Source: Haemophilus quentini
GTDB lineage: Bacteria > Pseudomonadota > Gammaproteobacteria > Enterobacterales > Pasteurellaceae
Direction: 5' to 3'
NCBI GenBank assembly: GCA_001752465.1
Contig: MDJB01000014.1
Coordinates: 1 to 41,380 of the forward strand
DNA length: 41,380 nt
Positions within the stretch are counted from its first letter, which is position 1, and each line of letters opens with the position of its first letter. The notes under the pieces were generated by a model. It searched no databases and had not been told where the DNA came from. It was given only the letters and a program-made list of their open reading frames with translations. Position numbers and translations under genes: made by a program. Below, one piece after another: positions 19,744 through 28,180 of the stretch.

Positions 19744-20325
19744 ATGGCGAAACTCTACTTCTATTACTCCACAATGAACGCTGGAAAATCAACGACGTTG
19801 CTACAATCTTCCTATAACTATCGCGAGCGCGATATGAACACATTAGTTTATACGGCTGCGATTGATGATCGTTTTGGTGTGGGGAAAGTCACATCGCGTA
19901 TTGGCATTTCGCAAGATGCCTTTTTATTTCGCTCGGAAACCAATTTGTTTGATGAAATCAATGAGCACTTAAAAAAAGAAAAAGTGCATTGCGTGCTGGT
20001 GGATGAAGCTCAATTTCTTAGCAAACAACAAGTTTACCAGTTGAGTAATGTCGTTGATAAACTCAAAATCCCTGTGCTTTGTTATGGCTTGCGTACAGAT
20101 TTCCAAGCGGAACTTTTTGAAGGAAGTAAATATTTACTGGCTTGGGCGGATCAACTCGAAGAATTAAAAACAATTTGTTATTGTGGCCGCAAGGCTAACT
20201 TTGTTCTGCGCTTAAATGATCAAGGTGAGGTCATTAAAGAAGGTGCGCAAATTCAAATTGGGGGCAATGACTCTTACCTTTCTGTTTGCCGTTTACACTA
20301 TAAAGAAAAGTGCGGTCAACTTTAA
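19744..20325 (+). CDS. tdk: thymidine kinase
   Basis: This enzyme salvages thymidine by phosphorylation to dTMP. The product begins [20 protein letters not shown] with the P-loop MNAGKST (11-17). It then has VDEAQFL and the lasso-domain zinc cysteines in CYCGRKA and CRLHYKEKC. The start at 19744 follows GGAGAAAAA. An upstream in-frame ATG at 19705 lies inside tsaD and is rejected. The length of 193 aa is about 12 shorter than E. coli Tdk; the last residues (EKCGQL) are encoded over an uptake signal (20308-20316), which may mark the shortened tail. It is probably co-transcribed with tsaD. Confidence 0.97.
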   Translation: MAKLYFYYSTMNAGKSTTLLQSSYNYRERDMNTLVYTAAIDDRFGVGKVTSRIGISQDAFLFRSETNLFDEINEHLKKEKVHCVLVDEAQFLSKQQVYQLSNVVDKLKIPVLCYGLRTDFQAELFEGSKYLLAWADQLEELKTICYCGRKANFVLRLNDQGEVIKEGAQIQIGGNDSYLSVCRLHYKEKCGQL

Positions 20326-20328
20326 ATT

Positions 20329-20368
20329 AGTTTTCAAACACAACACTAAGTTTTCAAACACAACACTA
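20329..20368 (+). repeat. perfect 20-bp tandem duplication upstream of tyrP
   Basis: AGTTTTCAAACACAACACTA occurs twice back to back (20329-20348 and 20349-20368) with no mismatch. It fills most of the gap between tdk and tyrP and ends a few bases before the tyrP ribosome site (TAAGGAT), so copy number could alter spacing or expression. Confidence 0.97.
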
Positions 20369-20381
20369 TAAGGATAATTTT

Positions 20382-21602
20382 ATGTTACAGAATAAAACAT
20401 TTGGGAGTGCGCTGATTATTGCAGGCACAACCATTGGAGCAGGTATGCTTGCTATGCCGCTTACATCAGCGGGCATGGGTTTTGGTTACACCGTGTTATT
20501 GCTCGTGGGCTTGTGGGCTTTGTTGGTTTACAGTGGATTGTTGTTTGTAGAAGTGTATCAAACAGCGGATCAGTTAGATGACGGTGTGGCCACGCTAGCT
20601 GAAAAATATTTTGGCGTTCTGGGACGTATTTTAGCAACATTGAGTTTATTAATTTTACTTTATGCGCTTTCAGCCGCTTATATTACGGGGGGGGGATCTT
20701 TGCTTTCAGGCTTGCCAACTGCGTTTGGAATGGAAGCGATTTCGCTAAAAACTGCGATTGTTATTTTCACTGTTGTACTGGGTTCTTTTGTCGTTGTAGG
20801 AACGAAAGGCGTGGATGGTTTAACTCGCGTGTTATTTATTGGTAAGTTAGTCGCTTTTGCTTTTGTGCTATTTATGATGCTTCCAAAAGTGGCAACAGAT
20901 AATTTAATGGCATTGCCTTTGGATTATGCTTTTGTGGTTTCTGCTGCTCCGATATTTTTCACCTCTTTCGGTTTCCACGTCATTATGGCGAGTGTAAATA
21001 GCTACTTAGGTGGAAGTGTAGAAAAATTCCGTCGTGCTATTTTGATTGGTACCGCGATTCCATTAGCTGCTTATCTTGTGTGGCAGTTAGCAACTCATGG
21101 TGTATTAAGTCAAAGTGAATTTATACGTATTTTACGAGCCGACCCAACGCTAAATGGCTTAGTGAATGCAACACGTGAAATTACAGGTTCTCATTTTATG
21201 GGGGAAGTGGTTCGCGTGTTCTCATCACTCGCTTTAATTACTTCATTCTTAGGCGTAATGCTTGGTGTGTTTGAAGGTTTAGGTGATTTATTCAAACGCT
21301 ATCATTTGCCACATAATCGCTTTGTATTAACCATTGCCGCATTTTTACCGCCACTTGTATTTGCATTGTTTTATCCTGAAGGATTTATTACTGCATTAAG
21401 TTACGCCGGTTTGTTGTGTGCTTTCTATTGCTTAATTTTACCAATTGGCCTGGCATGGCGTACACGTATTGAAAATCCAACATTGCCATATCGTGTTGCT
21501 GGCGGTAATTTTGCTTTGGTGTTTGCGTTATTGATTGGCGTGATGATTATGGTCATTCCATTTTTAATTCAATGGGGATATTTACCAGCCGTAGCGGGAT
21601 AA
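20382..21602 (+). CDS. tyrP: aromatic amino acid (tyrosine-type) permease
   Basis: This inner-membrane proton symporter of the HAAAP family takes up tyrosine or related aromatic amino acids. The N-terminus carries the family signature FGSALIIAGTTIGAGMLAMP, and about 11 hydrophobic membrane segments follow. The length of 406 aa compares with 403 for E. coli TyrP. Substrate choice between Tyr and Trp cannot be read from sequence. Codons 102-105 (Thr-Gly-Gly-Gly) contain nine consecutive G residues (20687-20695), so a one-base slip would truncate the protein early. A 20-bp tandem repeat lies directly upstream. Confidence 0.93.
   Translation: MLQNKTFGSALIIAGTTIGAGMLAMPLTSAGMGFGYTVLLLVGLWALLVYSGLLFVEVYQTADQLDDGVATLAEKYFGVLGRILATLSLLILLYALSAAYITGGGSLLSGLPTAFGMEAISLKTAIVIFTVVLGSFVVVGTKGVDGLTRVLFIGKLVAFAFVLFMMLPKVATDNLMALPLDYAFVVSAAPIFFTSFGFHVIMASVNSYLGGSVEKFRRAILIGTAIPLAAYLVWQLATHGVLSQSEFIRILRADPTLNGLVNATREITGSHFMGEVVRVFSSLALITSFLGVMLGVFEGLGDLFKRYHLPHNRFVLTIAAFLPPLVFALFYPEGFITALSYAGLLCAFYCLILPIGLAWRTRIENPTLPYRVAGGNFALVFALLIGVMIMVIPFLIQWGYLPAVAG
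20687..20695 (+). repeat. poly-G tract of nine bases inside tyrP
   Basis: Nine consecutive G residues run through codons 102-105 of tyrP. Mononucleotide G runs of this length are prone to slippage during replication. The reading frame is intact in this sequence. Confidence 0.95.
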
Positions 21603-21744
21603 TGTGAAGAAAAGTCACTCAATATAGTTCTTTTTATAGATAAAAGTGCGGTGAAAAATTTCAGTTTTTTGATAATAAAAATAAGCTCAAAATTAACCAC
21701 ACTCTTTTAGAAGATAATAAGTCATATTTCAGTTGCTTTAAAAA

Positions 21745-22066
<322 letters not shown>

Positions 22067-22082
22067 AAACTAAACAAAATTT

Positions 22083-22853
22083 ATGAAAAAATTCACTTCC
22101 TCCCTTTCTCTTATTGTCCTCGTTGTATTAGCAATTTGGCAGTATTTTACCGATTCAACTAAAGCTAAAAATCAATCATCTTCTCCCGTAATCGAACAGA
22201 CTAAGCAAACACAAGTATCTGAGCCTAAATTTGAGACAAAACAGACGGATATTGAAAAAAGTGCGGTGAAAAATCCGAATGTTTTTGCCAATTATGATGT
22301 GATTATGCGTGATGATCCTATCGGGCAAAACGCAAAGGCGTCTGTCGATTATTATATGTTGGCATTATCTTGGTCTCCTGGGTTTTGTGATATTCAGCGT
22401 GAAAAATATGGTAATCAGCTACCTTCCTCCTCTCAATATCAATGTGGAAATAACCGCTCTTTAGGTTGGGTCGTTCATGGGCTGTGGCCTCAAAATGCAA
22501 ATGCACTTTCAGTGACGGATCATCCACGTTTTTGCAAGGGTGATTTACTAGCCTTGCCAAAAGATTTATTAGCACAATATTTGGCTATCTCACCAGGTGA
22601 ACAATTATTGCAAGGTGAATGGGAAAAACATGGTAGCTGTGCATTTGATTCTGCCCAGCAATATTTTGCTAAGGAGCAGGAATTATTTAGCTCATTAAAA
22701 TTACCGAATCAAAATTTAAGCCGTAATGAACTTTTTCGTTGGATGAAACAACATAATCCACAATTAAAAAATGCTTATTTAGGAGCAAGCCGAAACGAAT
22801 TATTCATTTGTTATGATAAAAAATGGCAGGTAATGAATTGCCAAAGCAAATAA
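22083..22853 (+). CDS. rna: T2-family ribonuclease (RNase I)
   Basis: This is a probable periplasmic, broad-specificity endoribonuclease. Both T2 active-site segments are present: WVVHGLWPQ (His132) and EWEKHGSC (about 179-186, His183). Paired cysteines are consistent with disulfides. Residues 7-22 are a hydrophobic signal sequence or uncleaved anchor, and a polar low-complexity linker (about 23-65) separates it from the catalytic domain. At 256 aa it is slightly shorter than E. coli RNase I (268). An uptake signal (22259) falls in the linker codons. It is divergent from the ferredoxin gene. I see no clear promoter of its own. Confidence 0.93.
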   Translation: MKKFTSSLSLIVLVVLAIWQYFTDSTKAKNQSSSPVIEQTKQTQVSEPKFETKQTDIEKSAVKNPNVFANYDVIMRDDPIGQNAKASVDYYMLALSWSPGFCDIQREKYGNQLPSSSQYQCGNNRSLGWVVHGLWPQNANALSVTDHPRFCKGDLLALPKDLLAQYLAISPGEQLLQGEWEKHGSCAFDSAQQYFAKEQELFSSLKLPNQNLSRNELFRWMKQHNPQLKNAYLGASRNELFICYDKKWQVMNCQSK

Positions 22854-22874
22854 GAATTTCTTTGATCTAAATCG

Positions 22875-22902
22875 TTACAACCTAGCGCGAAGTAGGTATA
22901 AT
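22875..22902 (+). promoter_or_regulatory. candidate promoter of pgk
   Basis: TTACAA (22875-22880) and TATAAT (22897-22902) are 16 bases apart, about 46 bases before pgk. The -10 is perfect and the -35 moderate. Confidence 0.65.
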
Positions 22903-22948
22903 ACGAAAAGTTTTCAATTTTAATTTTAACTTAACAAGAGGATAGATT

Positions 22949-24109
22949 ATGTCAGTAATCAAAATGACCGATTTAGATTTAGCCGGTAAACGTGTATTTA
23001 TCCGTGCGGATCTTAATGTGCCAGTAAAAGATGGCAAAGTGACCTCAGATGCGCGTATTCGTGCGACCATTCCTACTTTAAAATTAGCCTTAGAAAAAGG
23101 CGCAAAAGTGATGGTAACTTCTCACTTAGGTCGTCCAACTGAAGGTGAATTCAAACCAGAAGATTCTTTACAACCAGTTGTTGATTACTTAAAAGACGCA
23201 GGTTTTAATGTTCGTTTAGAACAAGACTATTTAAATGGCGTAGATGTTAAAGAAGGCGAAATTGTTGTTTTAGAAAACGTACGCGTGAACAAAGGTGAGA
23301 AGAAAAACGATCCAGAATTAGGTAAAAAATATGCCGCACTTTGCGATGTATTTGTAATGGATGCGTTTGGTACCGCTCACCGTGCGCAAGCTTCAACTTA
23401 TGGCGTTGCAGAATTTGCACCAATCGCTTGTGCAGGTCCATTATTAGCTGCTGAATTAGATGCATTAGGTAAAGCATTAAAAGAACCTGCTCGTCCAATG
23501 GTGGCTATTGTTGGTGGTTCTAAAGTTTCAACTAAATTAGAAGTATTAAATTCTCTTTCAAAAATCGCTGACCAAATTATTGTGGGCGGTGGTATTGCAA
23601 ATACTTTCATTGCGGCAGCTGGCCACAATGTAGGTAAATCTTTACATGAAGCTGATTTAATTCCAGTTGCGAAAGAATTAGCTGCAAATACAGATATTCC
23701 TGTGCCAGTTGATGTACGTGTTGGTTTGGAGTTCACTGAAACTGCAGCTGCAACAGAAAAAGCAGTAAACGAAGTGAAAGATGAGGAATCTATCTTCGAT
23801 ATTGGTGATAAATCTGCAGAACAATTGGCAGAAATCATCAAAAATGCAAAAACCGTTTTATGGAATGGCCCAGTTGGTGTGTTCGAATTCCCTAATTTCC
23901 GTAAAGGGACCGAAATTATTTCTCACGCAATTGCAAACAGCGATGCATTCTCTATCGCAGGTGGTGGTGATACATTAGCGGCTATCGATTTATTCGGTAT
24001 TGCAGACAAGATCTCTTACATTTCAACGGGTGGCGGTGCGTTCTTAGAATTCGTAGAAGGCAAAGTATTACCTGCAGTAGAAATTCTTGAAAAACGTGCG
24101 AAAAACTAA
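22949..24109 (+). CDS. pgk: phosphoglycerate kinase
   Basis: This cytoplasmic glycolytic enzyme converts 1,3-bisphosphoglycerate and ADP to 3-phosphoglycerate and ATP. Landmarks are the N-domain [19 protein letters not shown], the [11 protein letters not shown] loop, the hinge region [18 protein letters not shown], and the nucleotide-binding GGGDTLAA and [10 protein letters not shown] near the C-terminus. The length of 386 aa compares with 387 in E. coli. The ribosome site is AAGAGGATAG. It precedes fba, as in E. coli, but no glyceraldehyde-phosphate or erythrose-phosphate dehydrogenase gene adjoins it here. Confidence 0.98.
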   Translation: MSVIKMTDLDLAGKRVFIRADLNVPVKDGKVTSDARIRATIPTLKLALEKGAKVMVTSHLGRPTEGEFKPEDSLQPVVDYLKDAGFNVRLEQDYLNGVDVKEGEIVVLENVRVNKGEKKNDPELGKKYAALCDVFVMDAFGTAHRAQASTYGVAEFAPIACAGPLLAAELDALGKALKEPARPMVAIVGGSKVSTKLEVLNSLSKIADQIIVGGGIANTFIAAAGHNVGKSLHEADLIPVAKELAANTDIPVPVDVRVGLEFTETAAATEKAVNEVKDEESIFDIGDKSAEQLAEIIKNAKTVLWNGPVGVFEFPNFRKGTEIISHAIANSDAFSIAGGGDTLAAIDLFGIADKISYISTGGGAFLEFVEGKVLPAVEILEKRAKN

Positions 24110-24134
24110 CCGCACTTTTCCTATGTGACATATC

Positions 24135-24161
24135 GATGGCGAGCATTAAAATGTCGCCATC
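24135..24161 (+). other. hairpin between pgk and fba
   Basis: GATGGCGA (24135-24142) and TCGCCATC (24154-24161) form a perfect 8-bp stem with an 11-base loop. No T run follows on the plus strand, so it looks more like a message-processing or stabilising hairpin than a terminator. Confidence 0.6.
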
Positions 24162-24228
24162 AATAAAAAAGTCAAAAAATTCTCAAATTGCGGGTTTGTC
24201 TCGCTAAACATAAAAAGGAAACACAAGT

Positions 24229-25308
24229 ATGGCTAAATTATTAGATATCGTGAAACCTGGTGTAGTAACAGGTGAAGATGTGCAAAAAATCTTTGCTTAT
24301 GCAAAAGAGCATAACTTTGCTATCCCTGCGGTAAATTGCGTAGGTTCTGACTCAGTTAATGCCGTGTTAGAAACTGCTGCACGCGTAAAAGCGCCAGTTA
24401 TTATCCAATTTTCTAACGGTGGTGCGGCGTTTTATGCGGGTAAAGGTATTAAACCTGCAAGCGGTGCTCGTCCTGATGTACTTGGTGCGATCGCTGGTGC
24501 GAAACACGTTCATACTTTAGCTAAAGAATACGGTGTTCCTGTTATTCTTCACACTGACCACGCTGCAAAAAAATTACTTCCATGGATTGATGGTTTACTT
24601 GATGCTGGTGAAAAACACTTCGCAGAAACTGGCCGTCCATTATTCTCTTCTCACATGCTTGACCTTTCTGAAGAGCCAATGGAAGAAAATATGGCAATCT
24701 GCCGTGAATACCTCGCTCGTATGGATAAAATGGGGATGACCCTTGAAATTGAAATCGGTATTACCGGTGGTGAAGAAGATGGTGTAGATAATTCTGGTGT
24801 TGATGAGTCGCGTTTATATACTCAACCATCTGACGTACTTTATGTTTACGATCAATTAAATCCAGTAAGTCCTAACTTTACCGTTGCTGCTGCATTCGGT
24901 AACGTACATGGTGTTTACAAACCAGGTAACGTAAAATTAAAACCATCTATTTTAGGTGCATCACAAGAGTTCGTTGCGAAAGAACGTAATCTTCCTGCTA
25001 AACCAATTAACTTCGTTTTCCACGGTGGTTCTGGTTCTAGCCGCGAAGAAATCCGCGAAGCAATTAGCTACGGTGCAATCAAAATGAACATTGATACCGA
25101 TACTCAATGGGCATCTTGGAATGGTATTTTGAACTTCTATAAAGCAAATGAAGCTTATCTTCAAGGTCAATTAGGTAACCCAGAAGGTCCAGATGCACCA
25201 AACAAAAAATACTATGATCCACGTGTTTGGTTACGTAAAATGGAAGAATCTATGTCTAAACGCTTAGAACAATCTTTCGAAGACTTAAATTGTGTTGATG
25301 TTTTATAA
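24229..25308 (+). CDS. fba: class II fructose-bisphosphate aldolase
   Basis: This zinc-dependent aldolase interconverts fructose 1,6-bisphosphate with dihydroxyacetone phosphate and glyceraldehyde 3-phosphate. Zinc and active-site motifs include VILHTDHAAKKLLPW, LEIEIGITGGEEDGVDN, GNVHGVY and VFHGGSGSS followed by INIDTDTQW-like sequence (MNIDTDTQW). The length of 359 aa matches the E. coli class IIA enzyme. The ribosome site AAAAGGAAACAC precedes the ATG. It may be co-transcribed with pgk across a 119-base gap, and ends at a strong terminator. Confidence 0.98.
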   Translation: MAKLLDIVKPGVVTGEDVQKIFAYAKEHNFAIPAVNCVGSDSVNAVLETAARVKAPVIIQFSNGGAAFYAGKGIKPASGARPDVLGAIAGAKHVHTLAKEYGVPVILHTDHAAKKLLPWIDGLLDAGEKHFAETGRPLFSSHMLDLSEEPMEENMAICREYLARMDKMGMTLEIEIGITGGEEDGVDNSGVDESRLYTQPSDVLYVYDQLNPVSPNFTVAAAFGNVHGVYKPGNVKLKPSILGASQEFVAKERNLPAKPINFVFHGGSGSSREEIREAISYGAIKMNIDTDTQWASWNGILNFYKANEAYLQGQLGNPEGPDAPNKKYYDPRVWLRKMEESMSKRLEQSFEDLNCVDVL

Positions 25309-25332
25309 TCCACAAAAATAACATAAAATACG

Positions 25333-25357
25333 ACCGCACTTTCGAGTGCGGTTTTTT
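25333..25357 (+). terminator. fba terminator with TTCG loop
   Basis: ACCGCACT (25333-25340) and AGTGCGGT (25345-25352) form a perfect 8-bp stem around a TTCG tetraloop, then TTTTT. The left arm lies in an exact uptake signal (25333-25341). The right arm is a one-mismatch copy. Confidence 0.9.
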
Positions 25358-25374
25358 ATTTTAGCGGAGAAATT

Positions 25375-26415
25375 ATGGAAAAGATCTTAGTTATTCGTAA
25401 TGATAAATTAGGCGATTTTATGCAAGCATGGCCCGCTTTTGCTATGTTGAAGTTATCGAATCCTTCTTTAAAATTAACCGCACTTGTTCCGAGTTATACT
25501 GCGCCTTTAGCGGAAGTTTGTCCGTTTATTGATAGTGTTATTATTGATAGCAAAAAAAATGATAAAACGGATTTCAATCGTCTTGTGCAGGAAATCAAAG
25601 CGCAGCAGTTTGATGGAATGATTAGTTTCTTTTCCAATACCCATAATGGAAAGCTCGCTTGGAAAAGCGGGATTAAATATCGCCTTGTGCCTGCGACTAA
25701 ATGGGTTCAAATTCTCTATAATCACCGTTTAACACAACGCCGTTCTTGTTCTGAAAAATCGGAAGCAGAATACAATCAAGATTTAGTTCGAGCTTTTTTG
25801 CAAAAGCATAATATGCCAATTGTTGAACCTAAACCGCCTTATTTAACCTTTGAGAAAAGTGCGGTGGAAAATCAACGCATTTTCTTGCAAGAGAGTTTAG
25901 GGCTTTCCGCAAATAAAAAATGGATCTTTGTGCATAGCGGTTCTGGTGGTTCAGCTACGAATCTTTCTTTAGCGCAATATACAGATTTAATTAAAGGCTT
26001 ATTGGCTGAGTTTGATTGCAATGTTGTGCTGACAGCAGGACCTGGCGAAAGTGAAAAAGCCCATGAATTGGCAAATTTGGTGAATGATTCACGTGTAGTC
26101 GTTTACGATAAGAATAAAGGTTTAGTGGATTTTGCTCATTCTTTGGCTTGTGCGGATTTATTTATTGCGGGATCTACTGGGCCATTGCATTTGAGTAGTG
26201 CTTTTAATATTCCGACAATCGGATTTTATCCAAATAGCCGTTCTTCTCAGCCGAGACGCTGGAAACCGATTAATGATGTCGATAAGCATCTTGCATTTTG
26301 CCCACCCGCAGGAAAAGAGACTCAAATGAATCTAGGGCTAATTTCTATTCAACAAGCATTACAAGAGATAATCCCTTTTGTTAATAAAATGTGTTATCCA
26401 AGTGGTAACATTTAA
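25375..26415 (+). CDS. orfH: LPS heptosyltransferase-type family 9 glycosyltransferase
   Basis: A GT-B fold family 9 enzyme that probably adds heptose to the lipooligosaccharide inner core. The N-terminal motif ILVIRNDKLGDFMQAWPAFAMLK resembles the RxxxLGDxxxxxP start of heptosyltransferases. The C-terminal half has VHSGSGGSATNLS and AGSTGPLHLSSAFNIPTIGFYP, the ADP-heptose binding and GPxH-type signature. The length of 346 aa is usual. From memory this is HI_0523, named orfH and assigned as heptosyltransferase III in H. influenzae; the exact acceptor cannot be read from the sequence. Two uptake signals (25477, 25857) lie in the gene. Confidence 0.88.
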   Translation: MEKILVIRNDKLGDFMQAWPAFAMLKLSNPSLKLTALVPSYTAPLAEVCPFIDSVIIDSKKNDKTDFNRLVQEIKAQQFDGMISFFSNTHNGKLAWKSGIKYRLVPATKWVQILYNHRLTQRRSCSEKSEAEYNQDLVRAFLQKHNMPIVEPKPPYLTFEKSAVENQRIFLQESLGLSANKKWIFVHSGSGGSATNLSLAQYTDLIKGLLAEFDCNVVLTAGPGESEKAHELANLVNDSRVVVYDKNKGLVDFAHSLACADLFIAGSTGPLHLSSAFNIPTIGFYPNSRSSQPRRWKPINDVDKHLAFCPPAGKETQMNLGLISIQQALQEIIPFVNKMCYPSGNI

Positions 26416-26435
26416 AATGCACCAATCAAATTAAA

Positions 26436-26463
26436 ACTGGCGGACATTTTCTGTTCTGCCAGT
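26436..26463. terminator. possible terminator after the heptosyltransferase gene
   Basis: ACTGGCGGA (26436-26444) can pair with TCTGCCAGT (26455-26463) with one G-U pair and a 10-base loop. The T run on the plus strand is poor (AAAATCCTTTTC); the minus-strand version is followed by TTTTAATTT. It may act in either direction or not at all. Confidence 0.4.
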
Positions 26464-26546
26464 AAAATCCTTTTCTCTCTACCATCTAAATTCTATATTT
26501 TTTATTTTAATGGTTAATCGTTTGCCTCAGGTTTTATTTCTGAAAA

Positions 26547-26562
26547 TGTGATCTCGCTCACA
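26547..26562. promoter_or_regulatory. CRP (cAMP receptor protein) binding site upstream of yjjI
   Basis: TGTGATCTCGCTCACA matches the CRP consensus TGTGA-N6-TCACA exactly. The symmetry continues outwards as AAAA/TTTT flanks (26543-26566). Its centre is about 52 bases before the inferred yjjI start site, which is not one of the two standard activator positions. Confidence 0.85.
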
Positions 26563-26571
26563 TTTTCAAAA

Positions 26572-26600
26572 TTGTCTATTTTGTTACCATTGCGTACAAT
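26572..26600 (+). promoter_or_regulatory. sigma-70 promoter of yjjI
   Basis: TTGTCT (26572-26577) and TACAAT (26595-26600) are 17 bases apart, about 28 bases before the yjjI start codon and just downstream of the CRP site. Confidence 0.68.
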
Positions 26601-26627
26601 ACAAAACCATTTTTAAAGGGGGACATT

Positions 26628-28172
26628 ATGTTAGCTTCACTTCAAGATATTCTCGATACTGTAAAAGCCAATAATCTGACTTATCATCAAAAATTAATGA
26701 CATTAGGCAATATTGCTGAGCGTTTATTTGATCCTCGTGATTTGCTTGGTTATACCGATGAAGAATGGGGCTTTTTACAGAATCAGATGATCTGTGATTT
26801 ATGTGAAGGTTACGCGATTTATCGTCCTCGTTATATCCTGCCTGATTACAATGTGTATATCCAAAAAGGCTGCGAATTTTTAGAATTACCGCCACCAAAA
26901 GATCTAGATGAGGCACTTGATGGATTATTGATTCTTTACTCTCATGTGCCATCGATTACGACTTATCCTGTTTATGTTGGTCGTCTTGATGTATTGCTCG
27001 AACCTTTCATTACCGGTGAAGAAAAAGACTACATAAAAATTAAACGTTTCTTAAATCATATCGACAAAACTGTGCCTGATTCATTTTGTCATGCCAATGT
27101 TGGGCCTTATGATACGAAAGCAGGTCGCTTGATTTTACGCGCGGTGATTGAGCTTAACGCGCCAACACCGAATATGACCATTCGTTATGACAAATCTAAA
27201 ACGAGTCGTGAGTTTGCTGAACTTGCAGCAAAAGCCTGTTTATTAGTTTCTAAGCCATCTTTTGCAAACGATGCTTACTATATTTCCGATCTAGGTGAAG
27301 AATATGGCGTAGCAAGTTGCTATAACGCACTTCCAGAATGTGGCGGTGCTTACACATTAACGCGTTTACGTCTAGGGACGATTGCTCGCGCGTGTAAAAG
27401 TGCAGATGAAATGGTAAACGAATTACTACCACATGTGGCGAAATGTGCTCTTTCAACCATGGATAAACGACATAAATTTGTAGTGGAAGAAAGTAATTTC
27501 TTTAACAGTTCATTCCTCGAAAAAGAAGGCTTTATCAAACGTACTAATTTTACGGGGATGTTTGCAATTGTGGGCTTGGCAGATGCAGCGAATCATTTAT
27601 TGCAATGTGAGGGATTAAATGAAACCTTTGGTAAGAGTGCTCGTGGTGATGAAATTGCGACAGCAATTATGGATAAACTTAAAGAAATCACCGAGGCACA
27701 TGAAGGGGTTTATGCTGAACGCACTGGCAATCGTTATTTATTACACGCGCAAGTTGGCGCAAGTAACCACGAAGAAGACAAACGTAACGCACCAGCTCAT
27801 CGTATTCGTGTGGGCGAAGAGCCAACGTTACTTGCACATTTAAAACAGTCTGCACCGTTCCATAAATATTTCCCATCTGGTACAGGGGATTTATTCGCCT
27901 TTGATCAAACCTATGTGGATCACTGCGATGCGGTCGTAGATATTATTGATGGTGCATTCTCTTTGGGCTATCGCTACATTACCACCTATTTGAAAAATAC
28001 GGATTTAATTCGCGTTACAGGTTATCTAGTGAAGAAAAGTGAAGTTGAAAAATACCGTAAAGGCGAAGTCGCATTACGCGATACAACCTGGTATGGTTCG
28101 GGTACGGATGAATGTGCCAACGTGTTTGATCGCCAATTACGCGATGAAAAAGATGTCACCGCTGAAAAATAA
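26628..28172 (+). CDS. yjjI: YjjI-family glycyl radical enzyme (DUF3029)
   Basis: This is a pyruvate-formate-lyase-like glycyl radical enzyme whose substrate I cannot name. The C-terminal glycyl radical motif is RVTGY with the radical glycine at Gly465, followed by about 49 residues. Candidate active-site cysteines are Cys231 and Cys238 in ASCYNALPECGG, in the loop region where these enzymes carry their thiyl radical. The length of 514 aa is near the E. coli YjjI (516) and much shorter than PflB. The ribosome site AAAGGGGGAC is strong. It is followed 8 bases later by its activase yjjW, and preceded by a promoter with a perfect CRP site. Glycyl radicals are destroyed by oxygen, so the enzyme should work anaerobically. 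Confidence 0.93.
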   Translation: MLASLQDILDTVKANNLTYHQKLMTLGNIAERLFDPRDLLGYTDEEWGFLQNQMICDLCEGYAIYRPRYILPDYNVYIQKGCEFLELPPPKDLDEALDGLLILYSHVPSITTYPVYVGRLDVLLEPFITGEEKDYIKIKRFLNHIDKTVPDSFCHANVGPYDTKAGRLILRAVIELNAPTPNMTIRYDKSKTSREFAELAAKACLLVSKPSFANDAYYISDLGEEYGVASCYNALPECGGAYTLTRLRLGTIARACKSADEMVNELLPHVAKCALSTMDKRHKFVVEESNFFNSSFLEKEGFIKRTNFTGMFAIVGLADAANHLLQCEGLNETFGKSARGDEIATAIMDKLKEITEAHEGVYAERTGNRYLLHAQVGASNHEEDKRNAPAHRIRVGEEPTLLAHLKQSAPFHKYFPSGTGDLFAFDQTYVDHCDAVVDIIDGAFSLGYRYITTYLKNTDLIRVTGYLVKKSEVEKYRKGEVALRDTTWYGSGTDECANVFDRQLRDEKDVTAEK

Positions 28173-28180
28173 TTGGAAAA

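Noticed and set aside
24135-24161. Intrinsic terminator between pgk and fba
   Set aside because: The hairpin is perfect but the following bases are A-rich, not T-rich, on the coding strand; recorded as a plain hairpin.
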